Origin: Corythucha ciliata
Lineage: Eukaryota > Arthropoda > Insecta > Hemiptera > Tingidae
Direction of reading: 5' to 3'
Assembly (NCBI GenBank): GCA_038030265.1
Contig: CM075937.1
Location: forward strand, 19,778,001-19,842,000
DNA: 64,000 bases
Part shown: positions 11,851 through 24,745 of the stretch, one piece after another
Numbering within the stretch: position 1 is the stretch's first letter
Layout: every line of letters starts with the position of its first letter
Program-made: the position numbers and the translations under genes
The notes under the pieces: model-generated
Databases searched by the model: none
The model's input: only the letters and a program-made list of their open reading frames with translations
Told to the model about the DNA's origin: nothing

Positions 11851-11996
11851 CACTTAGCGGGGGGTTGCCGACTACGAGGAGGGGCGCAAATCCAACATTA
11901 AAAATGATAATTTACCGCCAGTGCCATGGGCGGGCCATCGTGAAATGCTCAGCGGGCCATTTCTTGGCCCGATGAGCCCTGGGTTGGTCAACCCTG

Positions 11997-12004
11997 ATTT
12001 AAGG
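11997..12004. repeat. 8-bp target site duplication, right copy
   Basis: ATTTAAGG follows the element's terminal CCCTG and is identical to 8,883-8,890. Confidence 0.92.
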
Positions 12005-14510
12005 TGTATAATTCAAAGATCAAGCCAGTTTACCCCTCCCTTATTGATTTCTCAACATAATATTTCCCCGCTATGTGTGCCCCCATTGTCCTTACACCCC
12101 ATAATGGGTCATTGTATTATAGCCTCGTGTACATCATTTGTTAAGAATGAGTCACTTCGTTCCTCAAACACTTCACGTACACCCTTAACAAACTTAATTG
12201 CGCTTATTATAACCATAACTGCAGTGTAGCAAAGGAAAAACATCGGCTAAAATTCCGAGAATTTCATGGATTTTTTTTTTTCTCTCACACGGCGACATTT
12301 TGTTTCCAACACCCTCTCTATAAAGATGTCCAACTTTGTAACAATCTACGGTGGCGAGGAAATATTTACAACCTTGGCAAATCGTCCAGAACAACCAGGG
12401 AAAACAAACTTTCTCGAAACAGAAATTTATAATAGACAGGCCTTGTGTTCCTCAGGTACGTGTGCCAAGTGTATTGTAAGCATTCAGAATAGTCGGTCTT
12501 TTCAACGGGTGTGGCGGTGGGTGGGGTGACACATATTTACTTCATACATTTTTAGGCACTACCAAAAAAAAAAAAATTGTCGCTTTCTTAAGGGTTGCTG
12601 ACCATCGTACTAACGTAATAAAAGGGTCGAGCACGCAATCAATTAAAGTTGGTAAAAAATACGGGCTCAAATCAATTCAAAAAAAGTAGTTATACAAGCG
12701 TAATTAGCTTTTTAATTGATTGACTCGAATGAAACAGTCTGCGAACACTGAGTGAGGGGTGACGAGCTCCCTGACGTTGATTACCCCTATTTAGTGCATT
12801 CTCCGAAACTAACACTTAAAAAACCATTTCCTCTTTGAAAAGATGACTTTAAATGAGGAAGTTTCAAAAAAAAAGCCGGGGTCTCATCTCTCCTCTGGCC
12901 GTATGGCTTTAAAACGGAGGAGAGAATCTTCCGACAGATGCCGCAACATTTCTTTCTGTTCTTTGTTCTACCGTTTCTATTGATGTTTGTTATGTGGTGA
13001 GGAGAGGGTGGAGGAACTTAATTGCAGCGGTTTAATAGTTCAGTAGCCGTACAAGCTAAAGGGATACTCTTAACTGCAGAGAGAGAGAGAGTGCGAGTGG
13101 AAAAAAGAATGGTATAGGGTTGTGTGGAAGAGAGGTTTCTTGTTTATTTATTTTTCCCACACACTGTGGGTGCACGGAAGCTTCTAGCAGCGTTTCAGGG
13201 AAAGGCGAAAGATCGCAAAAATAAACACGACGGCTAATGGATCCCGTCCCCCAGCCCGCCACCGCTCATTCTAGAAATTGTTCAATCACCAACACTTAAT
13301 CCATTTTGAGGATCGTATGCTGTGTTGCTGTCGTTTTTAAAAATTAAACAAGACACCAGGAAATAACACACATGAGAGCGCCTTTTAGCGTATGCGATAC
13401 GATGCACTCGGCGTCAATTTATAGCCCCCAAAAAAAGTTTCGGAGAGATTTATGAATAATGTAACTAAAAAATATGAATGAGACGGGGAAGTACTGTGCT
13501 CACGAGGGCATGGCGCATAAGAAGGTGCAAATTGACGCTACACACGACACAAAGGAAAGGCGTGTCGTGCTTTCTACAGAAGAAAAAACAAAAAGACCTA
13601 TCAACGAACGGCGGCGGTGGCGGGCAAGAGCGATGGGCATGACGAAGAGGTGAGAGCCCCCCGTGAACCTCCCCCCCCCCTCAACGCCATAAACCTTTTC
13701 GATCTCAGATTGAAATCTTGTTCGAAAGATCTTATCACAAGGCTGAATACGAACTTGTTGCTCTTTCAGGGGTTTATTGTTTTTCCCTAACGTCATTAAC
13801 TGCCCCCCTCATTAATTTGCATTTTTTTTAGTACTGTGAGCAACGTATATCATAAATCCGAATGTCTAGCGCCTTATGTAGGGGAGCGCAAGCTTTTAAA
13901 ACCTGCGAGGCACAATCACACTACTGAAATCAACGTCTTATTTACGCTTCACTTAACTGTGAACAATTAAAAGCTTTGTCATCTTCAATACCCCCCTCCC
14001 CTCCACGCCCTCACCAGAAGCAGTCCATCGTCCTCCTCACTGTCACCTTCTCTTTACGAACTGACTTTTTCCCCTTTTTTAAATATAATTATTGTGTCAC
14101 GAGTTTAACCTTCACCAAAACGAGTGACGAGTTTGTTTATATGTATTCAGACGTTGTAAAAATGACAGGAGTCATCGCACGTGACTAAAAACTCTTTCGA
14201 GCATTAAAAAAAATATAAAGAGGTAGGTACTACTCTTTAATTTCCTACAATCCTTTTTTCTAAACGCGTGTCGTTAGTATCTCAAAAAGTTCATCTTTTG
14301 TAGTGAAGGGAAGCCAAAAATAGTCGATGGGAAGGAAGAACTTGGCGTGCTGACACTTACCAGTAGCCAGCAGGACACGCGATTTTACGCGGAAACTTAT
14401 AGTGTTTTCCATTTAAATGAAATTCTGCTCCAGAGCAATTCATTTCCAGCCGTCTTCTCCAATAGGCATTATCATAATTATGTTTTAATTTAGAGAGGGC
14501 GACGAAAAAG
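12005..14510. other. Unique sequence, no gene recognised
   Basis: No conserved domain, splice-framed exon or repeat family was recognised. Short open frames near 12,270-12,530 and 13,500-13,800 lack support. Confidence 0.5.
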
Positions 14511-14680
14511 GGAAGTTTCCTGGCTGGTCATCCGCACCATTGCAAGTTTCGGACCTTTATTCAATCAAAATTTCTAGTTTCGGGTCCTTATTTAATAAAA
14601 ATTGCGAGTTTTGGGTCTTAATTTCGGTGAAATTTGAAGTGAAGGCAACTTTGAAACTGGGGTTTTTTTTTTGTTGGGCT
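14510..14680 (+). repeat. Short family B array
   Basis: About five units with the theme AAATTGCGAGTTTTGGGTCTT. The following 14,690-14,885 is non-array and unassigned. Confidence 0.7.
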
Positions 14681-14885
14681 TCGAACTCAGACAAAGCCCC
14701 GGCCACGACAAATGCCAGAGGCGTTGAAAGCTCACGCGTCCCATTTCTTCGCCGAATATACCACCAACTTGTATATCGCGCTACGCCAATAACAGCATCC
14801 TTGTCTCGTTGAGCCGTCATCGCTCGCACGAAGTGCTGAAACAGGCCGCAGGAAAAATGCGTAGTTATACAAGGGCTTTACCTAA

Positions 14886-16652
14886 AATTTAACCGCGAAT
14901 TTGCGCTTTTTCTTATAGCTTTTATATCCTCGCGGGACTTTCCCCTTCAAGAAAATCAAAATAGCGTGAGTTTTCAAATTTTAGCCGCGATGTTGCCTCC
15001 TGAAACCGCGAGCACTGGCGGACCTATACGCATATTGTGGCTCGGGGTGGGAATCTGTATGAGGCCCCTCTCTCTAAATAAACAGGAGCAAAATAAATTC
15101 CGTATTTTCCCATAATTTAGCCAGGAATTAGCGCTATTTATACATCACATCGGCCAATTTGTGCGCTTAAGCCATGATTTTTTTTTCTTTGCTAAAATTG
15201 CGCAAGCCAACTTTGATGCCTTTCAGGAGCCGTGATCTGGCGTATTGAAAATGTTAGCCGCTATTAGACCTTTTTCTACTGCAATTTATCCGTGAAAAAG
15301 TAATTTTCCTCAACTTTTTCTCAATTTTAGCAGCGAAGAAGCGTTTTCATCCAGTGAATTAGCGATTTTTCTTCAATTTAGCTACAAATCAGCGTTTTTC
15401 TTAATTTTAGTTTCTCCCCATATTAGGGGCAGTTCAAAACTGGTACGCCATGCATTATTTGCTTTTACTTTAGCTGAGGAAGCGCTTTTTCTCAGTTTTA
15501 GCCAACAAGTTTGCCTTCAGATGCCATCGATAGGTGTGCGTATGTTCAATTACAGCCGAAAATTTGATTTGCTTTTCCAATTTTAGCCGCTAATTAGAGC
15601 TTCTTCTACACTATGTACGCGAATTACCGATTTTCCTCAGTTTTAGCCGCGAATTAGCACTTTTTTTCAATTTTAGCTGCGAAAAAGTAGAGTTTTCATC
15701 CAGTGTTGGTAATTTTACTCAATTTTTGCCATGAATTGGGGTTTTCCTCAACTTTGCTGCAAAATTATTGATTTTTTACCTTTTTAGCAGTGAATTAACA
15801 GTTTTTTCTTACTTTAAGCTTCAAATCAGCGTTTTTCTTCATTTTAGCCGCGTTAATTAGTGATTTTTTTCAATATTAGCCACAAATTAAAGGTTTGCGA
15901 ATTATTTTGGCCTGATGGCATAACAATTTTTCCTTTAGTTTTAGCTTCTCTCCGTTTTAGGCCCGAAGTTTCTTTCGGAAGCCACGGATTTGCTTTATCT
16001 CAAATTTTAGCCGTGAATAGAGAGGTTTTCTCAATTTTAGCTGCGAATTAGCGGTTTTTGCTCATTCATGTCCGCGAATTAATGTTATTTCTAGACTTAA
16101 TTCATAAATTGGTGCTTTTTCGCCAATTTATTGTCCACGAAACAGAGATTTTTCTTAATTATGGTCGCAAATTAATTAGTCATTCTTTTAAATTGTCTGA
16201 ATTTTAGCTGCGTTCTAGCGTTTTACGTCAATTTCTTCTGCAGATGAGCGATTTTATTCAATCTGTTGTGTTTTTTTGCGGGGAGGTTTTCTCAATTTTA
16301 GCTGCGAATTAGCGGTTTTCGCTAATTTATGTCCGCGAATTAATGTTATTTCTAGACTTAATTCATAAATTGGTGTTTTTTCGCCAATTTATTGTCCACG
16401 AAACAGCGATTTTTCTTAATTTTGGTCGCAAATTAATTAGTCATTCTTTTCAATTGTCTGAATTTTAGCTGCGTTCTAGCGTTTTACGTCAATTTCTTCT
16501 GCAGATTAGCGATTTTTTTCAATCTGTTCTGTTTTTTTGTGATGTTTTTCTATTTTTTCCGTCGATTAGCGTTTGTCCCAATGTTTTGCTGCTACTTAAT
16601 TGGACTTGGCCATTTTTCTCAATTTTAGCCGTGAATTAGCGTTTTTCGCAAA
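14886..16652 (+). repeat. Family A array, plus orientation
   Basis: Long run of TTTTAGCCGCGAATTAGC-type units, with a non-array interruption at about 15,005-15,110 that begins CACTGGCGGACC. The array resumes after the F array and hAT-like end at 17,095-17,160. Confidence 0.85.
16022..16543 (+). repeat. Recent 261-bp tandem duplication within the family A array
   Basis: The block starting GAGGTTTTCTCAATTTTAGC at 16,022 recurs at 16,283 and stays nearly identical through TTCTTCTGCAGAT(G/T)AGCGATTTT. One duplication spans about eight to nine units, showing how the array grows by unequal exchange. Confidence 0.85.
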
Positions 16653-16910
16653 TTTAGTTTTGCTGTGGTTGGACCTTTGCTATGGTGTGACCATTGCTGT
16701 GGTTGTGAGCGTTGCTGAGGTTGGACCTTTGCTATGGTGTGACAATTGCTGTGGTTGGACCTACCACGGGAATGGTCTAATCACAGCAAAGGTCTAACCA
16801 CAGCAAAGCTCATAACCACAGCCAAGCTCACAGCCACACAGCTATGGTCTCAACCACAGCAAAGGTCCAACCACTGCAAAGCTCCAACCTCAGTTGAGCT
16901 CCAGTAAAAC
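16653..16910. repeat. Family F palindromic array (about 17-bp units)
   Basis: The left half repeats CTTTGCTGTGGTTGGAC-like units. From about 16,765 the right half repeats the complement, GTCCAACCACAGCAAAG. The two halves form a large imperfect inverted repeat. The right-hand orientation alone recurs at 47,155-47,345. Confidence 0.8.
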
Positions 16911-16914
16911 TTTC

Positions 16915-17094
16915 CCCTTTTTCCTTCATTTCCTGATTTTTATTTTTCATGGTCTGAGGGACTCATATGGACAACGTAAAGAAACAAAAATATGACGTTC
17001 CTGAAGTTTCCGATGCATTTGTTTGGTGGCATGGGGACAAGTTCACGCCCCCTCTGTAAACCTCTTGCCCCACCCCCCCGGTTGAGAATCACTG
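16915..17094 (-). mobile_element. hAT-like transposon end adjoining the F array
   Basis: On the minus strand the segment begins CAGTGATTCTCAACCGGGG, a classic hAT terminus. Family A units continue immediately after it at 17,095, so an element may have inserted in the array. No matching left terminus or 8-bp duplication was found. Confidence 0.5.
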
Positions 17095-17160
17095 CAGTTT
17101 AGCCGCAGGAACTGAGCATAGCGATTTTTCTCAATTTTAGCCGCACGTTTCAGGAGCGGG

Positions 17161-17440
17161 TGGGGGGGGGGCGAGAAACTCCCAGGGCTCATTTGTCTCG
17201 GAAACAGCTGTCTGATTGGCAAATTAACTGAACATTTAGCCTCTTATAGCGATTTCCATTCAACACACTTCACAAGGGTAGTGCAGCGTCCTTATGTTTC
17301 AATTCAGAGAGGACGGGTGGAAAAACATACACTACACGAGTGAATTGCATTGAATGGAAAACGCCATTAGTCTTATCGCTCGATGTTAGAGGTCTATTGC
17401 TTCAAATTTACTACGGAATGGTTGGGAATTCCACGATTTT
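17161..17440. other. Unique spacer
   Basis: A G-rich tract near 17,160 is followed by sequence with no recognisable feature. Confidence 0.4.
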
Positions 17441-18150
17441 CCCCTGATTTGGGACTCCACAGGCATATAGCTGTAATGGATCCCAGATATAACTAATTAA
17501 TTTAGCCATTTTCAAGACACGAATCGTCAGTTTTTGCCATGTTTCGTGCTCAAATAGTCCATCAAGCCGAAGTTTGAACATTTCTGGCGAGCATATTGTC
17601 GATTTTGCTATTTTCAGGGCAGGAAATCGTCTTTTTAGGCATTTCCAGGATTCCAGGGCGCGTGAAGTCATGCACTTTGGCCTTTGTCAGGACTCGATTA
17701 GTCCGTTAAGCCAAAGACGCGTATTGGTCATATTTAGCTCGAGAATGGTCAGTTTGGTCATTTTTAGCGCTCGATTGGTCGATTTAGTCGATTGGTACTT
17801 TTGGGGCGGGAATCATGATCTTTTCAGGCATTTTCAGAAGTTCAACAATCATTGCACTTTAGCCATTTCTAGGGGGGCCTAATCGTCAGCTTTTAATTTT
17901 TTGGCATTTTGGCGCGAGTAAAGTAATTAGTTTAGCCATTTTTATAGTGGGAATAGCTAGTTTTAGGCAACAAATGTCTGTCAGGTCGTTTTTAGTAGAT
18001 CGAAGCACACTATTTCTCTATGCGTATAGCCTCTTCCTTGGGCAAATCCTGAATCCGCATTTGTCTGAGAAAATGGTATTTTATGGCGCAAAATTGGTCT
18101 TTGAATTGCGTCACCCTTGCGAAATTCGTTTTGTGAGCAACAAAAATTCT
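17440..18150 (+). repeat. Family C array (about 30-32-bp units)
   Basis: Units follow CCATTTTTAGGGCGCGAAT then GTCAGTTTAGC, for example CACGAATCGTCAGTTTTTGCC. The same family is at 34,860-35,675 and 45,590-46,740. The open frames across it are repeat-derived. Confidence 0.75.
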
Positions 18151-18224
18151 TGAAATAGATAAAATGATTTTTTTTTTTAGTAGGCGCCTACTAAACACAA
18201 TGTGCTTATTCTGAAGGATTTATA

Positions 18225-18335
18225 CTTTCAGAATGTATCTTGAGGTGGGCAACTGCCCCACTAAATCTACGCTTTTGAGTCTAGGGGAGGGCAGCTGCCT
18301 ACCCCTGCCCCCTCTGGCTACGCCCATTCGTCGGA
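18225..18335 (-). repeat. Interspersed GGGCGTAGCC repeat
   Basis: On the minus strand it starts GGGCGTAGCCAGAGGGGGCA and continues into a G-rich segment. Similar starts occur at 49,771 (plus) and at the end of the unique segment near 52,170 (minus). Class unknown. Confidence 0.5.
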
Positions 18336-19242
18336 AGAGCGATCAAGAGCTGCACCTGATCTGATTGATGTGATTTTATTTATTTATTTAGGTACCAATG
18401 TTTTTAATTTTTACCTGCTGGAAAGACGGGGTTAACGTTTTCTAACGTATTTATACCTTATTTTCTTTTGTACCATGTCAAGAAACAGCGTTTTTAGCAT
18501 CCTTTGGGGCGTGATTACCCTTCACCACCATCAATACCCTTTTTGGGGAGGGAGATCGGTGACGAAAATCCGGTTTTAGCAGCTAAAAAGGGTTCATTTC
18601 ATTTATTCATTCACTAATGTGAAAAACGAAAAGGGGGTGACCAAGCCGCGCCGGGATGAATTGGTTATTTTCGAAAATTTATAAGACCGCCCCCCCTACC
18701 CCACCATTCACGCTTAATTAATTTTAAAAGTTGAGGGCGGGCGGGAGGGACACCAAACATAGCAGAGACAAGCTTATAATGAGATGTGTACCACCGCCAG
18801 TTGTCGACACTGCATAGAAGAAATGGGAGTCGTTTTATATCGATGACCAAAAACGGACGACGCAGAAAAAAAAAAACAATAAATAAAAAAAAAATAAATA
18901 AAAAACTGATGACGGTGTTTCAAGTATTTTTATGATGAAAATAATATTCTTGAAATGTTCGTTTCTGTTCGACTGAAAAACCTACTTGGAACCGGTGACA
19001 GAACAATCGTTTCGATTGTCTATCAAATGAAAGGAACGTCGGTCCTATAGTCACGAAGGAAACCGAAAAGGAAGAATAAAAAATTTCGCTCCGGCAGCTG
19101 GCGGTCGGAAAGAGTGCATTTCATTTTGTATACGGATTCCGTAAGCCGTCCCAGAAATAGTAATGTTGAGACCATGATTTGTTTCGTCAATGTTTGACCC
19201 TCCCTCGTACGGCTTGCTGCCGGGTTTGTTTAAGCTGAACTT
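18336..19242. other. Unique sequence, no gene recognised
   Basis: Contains a TTTA microsatellite near 18,375 and an A/AAT-rich stretch near 18,870-18,905. Confidence 0.5.
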
Positions 19243-19770
19243 AATGGGAATCAAAGGCTACTTCAAAATGAAATCATCGTGCCGAATATAATCCTTCTGG
19301 AATCAACTGGTGATTTTTAGTGATTTTTTGACCATTTCAAGCCCTACTTTCCCCCCTCCACCACGATCGATTGGGCCCAATTGCAATACCGACCAGGGTC
19401 TTATGACTACTGATTTTTGTGCCAAAGCGCGTCCCGCTAAATTAATTTCTTCGAGAGTTATCGTGCTAACAGACCACACACTTACTTCCACCCCGGGGGC
19501 ACCACCCCCTCCCCCTTGACTTTTTCAAAAAATTAAAATGGGAATCAAAGGCCAGTATAATATGAAGTATTCGTACCGAATATGACGAATCTAGAATCAA
19601 CTGGTGATTTGTAGTGATTTTTTGACCATTTCACGCCCTATTTTCCTCCCCTCCACCTTGACCGATTTGGCCCAAATGCAATACCGACCGGGGTCTTATG
19701 ACTACTGATTTTTGTGCCAAAGCGCGTTCTGCTAAATTAACTTCTACGAGAGTTATCGTGCTAACAAGAA
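19243..19770 (+). repeat. Tandem duplication, about 294 bp, two copies
   Basis: AATGGGAATCAAAGG at 19,243 recurs at 19,537. Both copies then carry GAATCAACTGGTGATTT, a pyrimidine-rich stretch, GTCTTATGACTACTGATTTT and GAGAGTTATCGTGCTAACA. The second copy ends near 19,770 and lacks the last part of the unit. Confidence 0.85.
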
Positions 19771-22700
19771 AACGGCCATAATATTATAAATAAACCAATA
19801 AATAAATATATAAATAAATATATGAATATGAATTCCGGAGGCCACTGAATTCGTGTTCTAGAGGGCCTGAAACATGAAAAATACATGACATGACCCATGT
19901 TTGCCACCATCACGACGAGACCAATAGTGTATTTTCAGAATGAAATGCACTAAAAATCGTCTGAAAGAGAAACAGAGAGGGAAAAACTAGTCGGTCTCGA
20001 CATGACGAAATGAAAGGAATAACGTTCTTTTTTGCGAAGACGGGCTTCAAACACAGGTGTCAGCCACAGGGGAAAGTTGTTTACTATTTCGTTAGCCTTT
20101 ACACCCCCTCCATCCTCCACCATCAATCCTCCCGGGCCACCATAACCTCTTCAAACTTTACTCACGCTTTATCGCCGAGGACACATATACGTTTGAAAAA
20201 TATAATACAACGACGTAACCCCACCCCAAAGCTACAGAATTTACATTGATGTATACACCGGGCGTTTCAGTAATGAGATCATTAGAATAACTTGAATGGT
20301 CCAAGGGATGGAAGGAATAGAGATCCTCCGTAGCAATAATAATATACAGGCTTGAACCAATCATGAATAACTCATAAACTTGGTAGTTTATTTACAATTT
20401 GGGGTGGGGAGGGGTTTGATGGATGGGAAGGGAAAGTTACCAAAATTTTAGGGGCGGCAGTGGGAGGAATTGTAAGCAACAATATTAATTTAGTTGTTTC
20501 GGACGGGGTGCGAAGAAAAAAAATTAAGTTTTCTGTACAAAAGTAAAAATCCCCTACACTCAGTGCTTACGACTTGAGGGGAATGACCTCGAGAATCCTT
20601 CCTGCTGCACTATAGTCGAAGTTCTTCTTCGCGTTGAGAGAAAGCTCCTATAAAGGACGAACCCTCGCCTCCCTAACCACTCGAACTGCTACCGCGAGGT
20701 GCGTCGAAATAAAAAAGAAAAAAAATTCCAACGTATAGGAAGAGCAAAGCAAATCTCTGGATAAACGTCGACAAACCGACGTTTGAAAGGGAACCTCGTT
20801 ATACAATAGGAGAGGGGAATGGGGGTGAGAAAGAGCTTGTAAATTAGAAGTCATTAGCATTTGGCCCACAATAACGTGCATATAACAACAGTGGACTCGC
20901 AGTTTGTGATGGGTTATTTCAATACTTAGCCCCAAGTTATGGCTTCTAATAAATTAATAAACTGGGCTGAAGGCGACCAGTATTTATTGAAGTACACGAC
21001 GAAAACCAGAACAGAGGCTTCTGATGCATATAGAACGAGATTCCACTAGAAAAAATCCCTAATTCCTTTTGTTAGTTAGCTGTACAAATAAACATTGAAA
21101 AAAAAACAATGCAAATACGAGCAATTCTAGAAATTAATAACACAGGCCAATAGGGGAATGTAGAAGCGTTTTTATTATTAATAACAGCAAACTGGCGACT
21201 TTTCTTTGTCCTCTAAAACTTGTTTTGCCTTAAAAGACCAGAAAGATGAATTATGTTTTGACCGTCCGGTGAGGAAGAAGATGATGGCGACGGGAACCAC
21301 TTACAACAGTACTCGTATGTGTATAAAATGAGTAGAAAAAAAAAGTCGTAGAACAAGTGCAAGAATAATTCGAAGCATCTCAAATTCATTACCGTCACCA
21401 AGCAACCCTTTTGAAGAGCTAGAAAATGAGTGGGAACCCAATTATTGTAACTCGGCTAGAGACCTATTATGGGTACTAATGGCACGCTCCTGTATGTGAA
21501 AAACCTCATTCGGTGTGGCGAAGAGCGTGTTAAAAGCTGAACAAACTATAATTACGTTGTTAACACAATGAATAATAGCGGGGAAGGAAGAGAAACATGT
21601 TTTAAAAAACATTGTTTTTTATGACGCAGTTTATAGGAATGAATATAATAATCCGTCACTGAATGAGTTCACGTCCCCAGGTATAAACGAGGTCATTTTT
21701 TGTTCAAACTAGTGGCAATTAACACCAGTAAGCAGCTTTCCTAGTCCCCCCCCCCTTTGTTTTCTATGGATTGTGAGCCGCGCCTTTGAATTAAAAAAAA
21801 ATATAAAACGAAAGAGAGAGGCACAATTTATTACCGTCGAAACAATTTACGTAATAGAACGCATCAAACGGCCTCTATGTAGACGCCGAAGCAGCTGGCC
21901 TACACACAAAGGTCACGCAAGAATTAAGTCTTAAAAGGTTAAATAGAAAAAGGAAACTAAAATAATTTGCATGAATGCGGGAGAAAACACTAAAAACTTT
22001 GAACATATTTCGATATTTGTGCAAATAAATTAAGAAGCTGCAGGCTATAAAAACATTGTGAGGCCGTTACAAGCTGAAACGTTTTATAAGAACTGTATAC
22101 AAATTAGCGTAATGTTTACGTGAAAATAACGAACGAACAAATAAAAGTTCATTAAAAGAGTCTCTTCTGTAAAGAGAACCAGCCAAGATTTGAAGCTGCG
22201 ATTCGAAAACCTCCAATACAAACAAGAGACGAATTTCCCACACTAATTATCCTATACAGGAGGTCCTCCCCTCTTGTGCGCAAAAAGGTCCCACCCCCGC
22301 TGAGTTGTATTGGAGAATACAACCCTTTTGTCAAAAAAGGGCTTCCCTCTCTCGCGCGTCCATCCCCCTTTTCACGCCAACACCCTCTCTCTCTGATCAA
22401 CGTTAGAGAGAGAAGAATGAGCACAATGGTACACATGTCTCTTTTGGAATGAAATGAACCTCCTCACCCCGCTCCTTACGCCTCGGAATACACTTTCCTT
22501 GCAGACGAAAAAAAAAGCTGGGCAGACTATCAGATCCTCGCGTAGGGGGGATTATGGGGTTGTGCCAGTGAGAGATTATCCATAAGGAGAGTTCGGGGTC
22601 CCCTCACCACCTACAACACTCTCTCTTTTCCAGGGGAGCTCATTCTGAGGGATTGAGAGAGAGTGAGAGAGACAGGGATAGATGAGTCGAGTGTGCCCCG

Positions 22701-22914
22701 GTGGGAGGTTAGAGGATGAAGAAATTGTGTGGGGGGGTTGAATGGATCGATGAGCTTGATGTAAAAAAGAAGGGATATTTACTATCTATATTTAAATTCC
22801 ACGATTTACTGGTGTACACGCGCAAAATATAGCGATAATACTAGGACCCCCTCCACGAAAAATCCGATGGAGGCGTGGCGTGGCCCATCAGACTTGCTAA
22901 GCAAAGCACCGAAT
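19771..22914. other. Unique sequence, no gene recognised
   Basis: AT-rich, with AATA-rich stretches near 19,790, polypurine and CT-rich tracts near 22,150-22,700, and no supported exon. Confidence 0.5.
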
Positions 22915-23145
22915 CGTGGAAATTAAGATCCAAAAGTTGCAATGCCGCGATGGAGGAAACTTCCAATTTCGTAGTTATTCGTCGTCGTCGTCGTCGTTGT
23001 TGTTGTTGTTCTTGATGTTTTTGTTTTCTGTAGCCGGGGATCCGCGGTCACTGAACTTACTATTTCGCCAAAATAAACACCAGAAACTGCTGGCGGTTTC
23101 GTGGATGTTCCGTCTCAAAGTTTGCTCGGATCTTATGGGGAAAAA
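22915..23145 (-). repeat. Short family B array with GTC/GTT microsatellite
   Basis: Minus-orientation B units (GAAACTTCCAATTTCG) surround a trinucleotide run at about 22,979-23,012. Confidence 0.65.
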
Positions 23146-23160
23146 AGTTTAGATCTAGTG

Positions 23161-24745
23161 CAGGGGTGGCTGAGCCTTTCACAGTGGCCCGCCCGTGGTG
23201 GCCTACAGTGGTAAATTATCCTTTTTAATGTTGGATTTTGGGACCCCTCGGATTTTTGTACAAAAGGAAAACGCTGCAATTCGCGCCTCCTCGTGGTCGG
23301 CAATCCCCCCCCCCTCTCGCTAAGTGCCCACTTAACACAGAACAAAATTGAAAATAACGCTAATTTGGGGGCTGAAATTGAGATAAATGGCTAATTCACG
23401 ACTGAAATTATGGAGAAAAATAACTGATTCACGGACAGAAATGAGGAAAAGTGCTAAATCACGACTAAAATTAGGAAAAATACATAGCTGATTCGCGAGG
23501 TGAAACGTTACTTCACGACTAAAATTTTGAAAAATCTCCAAAATCGCGGACAAATAAAAAACAGTAATTCGCGTCTAAAATTACTGATAAAATAGTGAAA
23601 AATAGATAATTTACCAACGTTTTGAGAAAAAACGCTAATTCGCGCCTAAAGTTACGAAAACATGAATTCTCTGTTTATTCAGAACGCATATAAATTCGTG
23701 GCTCAATTCTGAAAAAAAAACGCTAGATCAATGGCTATAAAAGTGAAATGAACGCTAATTCACTAGGAAAATTAAGAAAAAGCGCTAATTCACTGATAAA
23801 ACTGTGAGAAATCGCTCTTTAGCGGCTAAAATCACGTATTCGCGGCTAAAGTCGAGAATAAATTATAAAAAAAATAGCGCTACTTAGAGGCTAGAAGTAT
23901 GGAAACGACAATTTTCAGCATCTGAAGGCAAGTTTGTGGCTCAAACTGTGTAAAAACGTTAGTCCATAGCTAAAAGTGAAACAAATCGCTAATTCGCGGC
24001 TAAACGTAAGAAAAGTTGCTAATTGAAATTGAGAAAAGTGGCTGAAACAAGGAGAAACACGAATTTACGGTGAAATTCAGGTAAATCGCTATAAAATGGT
24101 GAAAAATCACGAAAATGACGCAATGGGCGCTAATTCGCTGCTAAAATGGACAAAAATGGCTAATTCATCGATAACATTGATAAGAGGCGCTGAAGTAAGG
24201 GAAACGATCATTCGCCGATTGAATGGTGAAGAATTCTCGGCTTCTGAAGGTAACTTTGTGCCAGAAAGTGAAAAAAATCGGTAATCCCCGGCCAAATTTC
24301 AGAAAAAGCGTTAGGTAATTCGGGACGAAAATTGGGGGAATTCTAATTCGATGATGAAACGTGGAAAATCTATAATAAGCGGCTATAATGAGGAAAAACG
24401 CTAATCTTGCGGCTAAAATAAAGAAAACTAGCTAATTGGGGCGTGAATTTGGAGAAAATTTGCCAATTCACACATAATTTAGAAATGAGGAAAAATGATG
24501 AAAAATCGCTAATTCTCGGCTGAAACGGGGGAAAAATCGGTTATTCGCCGATAAAATTGAGAAGAAACGCTGACGAATTCGGGGATCAAATTCAGAAAAA
24601 GCGTTAATTCTCAGCAAAAATTGGGATACAAAACTCTCATTGATGGCTCGCTAGGAGGCTAAATTTAGGTGAAATGCTAATTCACGGCTGAAATAGAGAA
24701 AAATGGCTTATTTTAGAGGTTAAACTGAGAACATTTTTGCCTTTA
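23161..24745 (-). mobile_element. Second hAT-like array carrier, minus orientation, one end preserved
   Basis: It begins CAGGGGTGGCTGAGCC, matching the 3' terminus of the carrier at 8,891-11,996. It continues with the same flank (GGGCGGGCCAC, GGATAATTTACC, AATCCAACATTAAAAA, ACGAGGAGG on the minus strand). From 23,340 it is a family A array whose variant units follow the same order as 10,557-11,270. No GGTTGGCCGGCCCTG end or partner of ATCTAGTG is seen to the right, so that end is lost or rearranged. Confidence 0.78.

Larger units (their letters stand above)
8891..11996 (+). mobile_element. Intact non-autonomous hAT-like transposon filled with family A array
   Basis: The element begins CAGGGCCGGCCAACC and ends with the complement of CAGGGTTGACCAACC, so its terminal inverted repeats match at 12 of 15 positions. 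A perfect 8-bp duplication ATTTAAGG flanks it. CAGGG-type ends with 8-bp duplications are the hallmark of the hAT superfamily. It is 3,106 bp long and has no transposase frame, so it would need a transposase supplied elsewhere. About 300 bp of 5' flank and about 170 bp of 3' flank are non-array; nearly everything between is a family A array. Flank-related partial copies are at 1-130, 23,161-23,340 and 54,065-54,420. Confidence 0.88.

Noticed and set aside
12266..12529. 87-codon plus-strand open frame
   Set aside because: No recognised domain, a low-complexity start, no splice context, and an equally long frame on the other strand.
23153..23160. ATCTAGTG as an 8-bp target duplication of the 23-kb carrier
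   Set aside because: No second copy was found at the other side, so it stays unproven.
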